Part shown: positions 31,669 through 32,852 of the stretch, one piece after another
How the letters are laid out: each line of letters begins with the position of its first letter
Position numbering within the stretch: position 1 is the stretch's first letter
DNA from: Streptomyces sp. NP-1717
GTDB lineage: Bacteria; Actinomycetota; Actinomycetes; Streptomycetales; Streptomycetaceae
Assembly (NCBI RefSeq): GCF_022695985.1
Contig: NZ_JAAPBF010000064.1
Coordinates: 1-32,852, forward strand
DNA length: 32,852 nucleotides
Reading direction: 5' to 3'
Made by a program: the position numbers and the translations under genes
The notes under the pieces: generated by a model
The model's database searches: none
What the model saw: only the letters and a program-made list of their open reading frames with translations
Told to the model about the DNA's origin: nothing

Positions 31669-32817
31669 TTACAGCGGCATCGGGGCCAGCGTGAGCAGGT
31701 ACGTCCCGTAGCACCACGACAGCCCGGCGAGGGCGGCGATCACCACGGTCGCCACCCTCGGCCGGGCTTTCGTGAGCGCGCACGCGAGCGGGAGCAGCAG
31801 CGGGAACGCGGGCAGCAGGAAGCGCGGCTTGGACTCGAAGAAACCGCCACCGCCGACCGCGATCAGGAGCAGCACCCCCGCGTACACGAGCAGTGGCAGG
31901 GGTGGGCGGTTCTCCCGGTCCACGAGGAGCAGCACGAAGAGCAGTACGCCCGCGGCGACGATCGACGCGGTCATGGGGGAGGCGAGTTCGGTGGCCCGCA
32001 GCGCGACGTCCCGCACGTTGAGCAGGTTGTCGACGCCGAGGTCGAAGCGGGACCGCCAGCCGGCCTGCACGGCGAAGTAGCCGCCGAGCGGATCGCCGGT
32101 GCGTAAGCCCACCCAGAGCACGTAACCGCCCCAGCCGAGCGGCGCGACGAAGGCCGCTGCCCAGAGCCGCCAGGGGGCGTGGGCGCGGCGCTTCCACAGT
32201 TCGTACGCCGCCGCGACGCACACTGCCGCCGCGATCGCGATCCCGTTGGGCCGGGAGAGGCCCGCGAGCGCGGCCAGCGAACCCGCCCACAGCCAGCGGC
32301 CGGTGACCACCGCGTACAGGGAGAAGGCGGCGAAGGCGGTGAGGAGCGGTTCCGTGTACGCGAGGGAGAGCACGACCGAGTGCGGGAGCAGGCCCCACAG
32401 GAGCACCAGGAGGGCCGCGGTTGTCCGGCCGTGGAGACGTTCGCCGAGGAGGTACATCGCGAAGGCGGCGGCTGCCGCGGCGGCCCAGGAGAGCAGCACG
32501 GCGGCGGTGCCGCCGCCGAGTGGGAGCACGGTGGTGACGGCGCGTACGAGGGCGGGGTAGAGCGGGAAGAACGCCAGGTCGCTGTGGACGGCGCCGTCGG
32601 TGAAGTGGAGGGTGTAGCCGTAACCGTTGGCGGCGATCCTCGTGTACCAGACGGAGTCCCAGGTGCGGGTGAGGAGTTGGGACGGCGAGCGGCCGATGCG
32701 TTCGGCCCACAGCCACAGGATCAGCAGGCCGGTGAGCCGGGCGGCGGCGAACAGTCCGAGCGCGGGGGCGGCGCGGCGGAGCGCGGAGGCGAGGCGGGCG
32801 CCGCGCGGTCGCCGCAC
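31669..32817 (-). CDS. Polytopic mannosyltransferase of the PIG-V-like family
   Basis: At least 382 residues with about ten hydrophobic segments. After helix 1 comes WDSVWYTRIAANGYGY, whose acidic residue and Trp/Tyr pattern mark the catalytic loop of GT-C glycosyltransferases, then FFPLYPALVRAV and SLAYTEPLLTAFAAFSLY, as in PIG-V-type mannosyltransferases that use a polyprenyl-phosphate sugar. A GGGFFESKPRFLLPAFPLLL motif lies near the end. It likely adds a sugar to a lipid or protein acceptor at the membrane. The GTG at 32817 is the last in-frame start in the window, but the frame is open to the right edge, so the true start may lie outside. Confidence 0.82.
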   Translation of the reverse strand: MRRPRGARLASALRRAAPALGLFAAARLTGLLILWLWAERIGRSPSQLLTRTWDSVWYTRIAANGYGYTLHFTDGAVHSDLAFFPLYPALVRAVTTVLPLGGGTAAVLLSWAAAAAAAFAMYLLGERLHGRTTAALLVLLWGLLPHSVVLSLAYTEPLLTAFAAFSLYAVVTGRWLWAGSLAALAGLSRPNGIAIAAAVCVAAAYELWKRRAHAPWRLWAAAFVAPLGWGGYVLWVGLRTGDPLGGYFAVQAGWRSRFDLGVDNLLNVRDVALRATELASPMTASIVAAGVLLFVLLLVDRENRPPLPLLVYAGVLLLIAVGGGGFFESKPRFLLPAFPLLLPLACALTKARPRVATVVIAALAGLSWCYGTYLLTLAPMPL

Positions 32818-32852
32818 GGGGCGGCCGGCGGGGCGGCGCTCGGGTCGACCGG

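Overview
The window looks like chromosomal DNA of a Streptomyces or a close relative. It has very high GC with strong G/C bias at third codon positions, frequent GTG starts and GTGA/ATGA stop-start overlaps. It carries the actinomycete dnaK-grpE-dnaJ-hspR order with HAIR operators, a clpB gene under its own HAIR element, and an actinobacterial dcd. All functional assignments come from reading the sequence and from family knowledge; no database search was run.

Layout. (1) 1-3959: a TetR regulator cut by the left edge is divergent from an oxidoreductase run (SDR, aldo/keto reductase, zinc-free quinone-oxidoreductase-like MDR) that ends in a truncated alpha/beta-hydrolase gene. Positions 3960-4349 hold no gene I can defend. 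(2) 4350-12074: a second TetR gene is divergent from a tightly coupled operon of two DUF1989 proteins, a urea-carboxylase-type biotin enzyme and allophanate hydrolase. The two DUF1989 proteins point to guanidine rather than urea as substrate (guanidine carboxylase, carboxyguanidine deiminase, allophanate hydrolase, giving ammonia and CO2). A perfect 20-bp palindrome lies in the divergent promoter region. (3) 12075-13053: a small scar with a hypothetical gene and the C-terminal remnant of what looks like a tyrosine recombinase, next to tRNA-Gly(CCC). (4) 13238-16884: a mini zinc-ribbon protein, dcd coupled to a phosphoribosyltransferase, a Yip1-type membrane protein and an FG-GAP lipoprotein. 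(5) 17032-19985: a membrane Fe-S oxidoreductase like mycobacterial EtfD, and a short sugar-phosphate transferase. (6) 20139-24553: the DnaK chaperone operon with its repressor HspR.

(7) 24712-27476 is the most unusual part. Two paralogous LuxR-type regulators lie in tandem. The upstream one is divergent from a two-gene unit made of a 55-residue exported peptide and, overlapping it by 4 nt, a 106-residue protein that resembles the N-terminal part of Rieske oxygenase alpha subunits but lacks the cluster-binding Cys/His pairs. This layout suggests a peptide-linked regulatory system, which is an inference. Two strong consecutive hairpins close the unit.

(8) 27641-32817: a PPOX/F420-type flavoprotein-fold gene, clpB with a HAIR operator, a YbjN-family gene, and a polytopic PIG-V-like mannosyltransferase gene at the right edge. 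HspR very likely ties dnaK-grpE-dnaJ-hspR and clpB into one heat-shock regulon.
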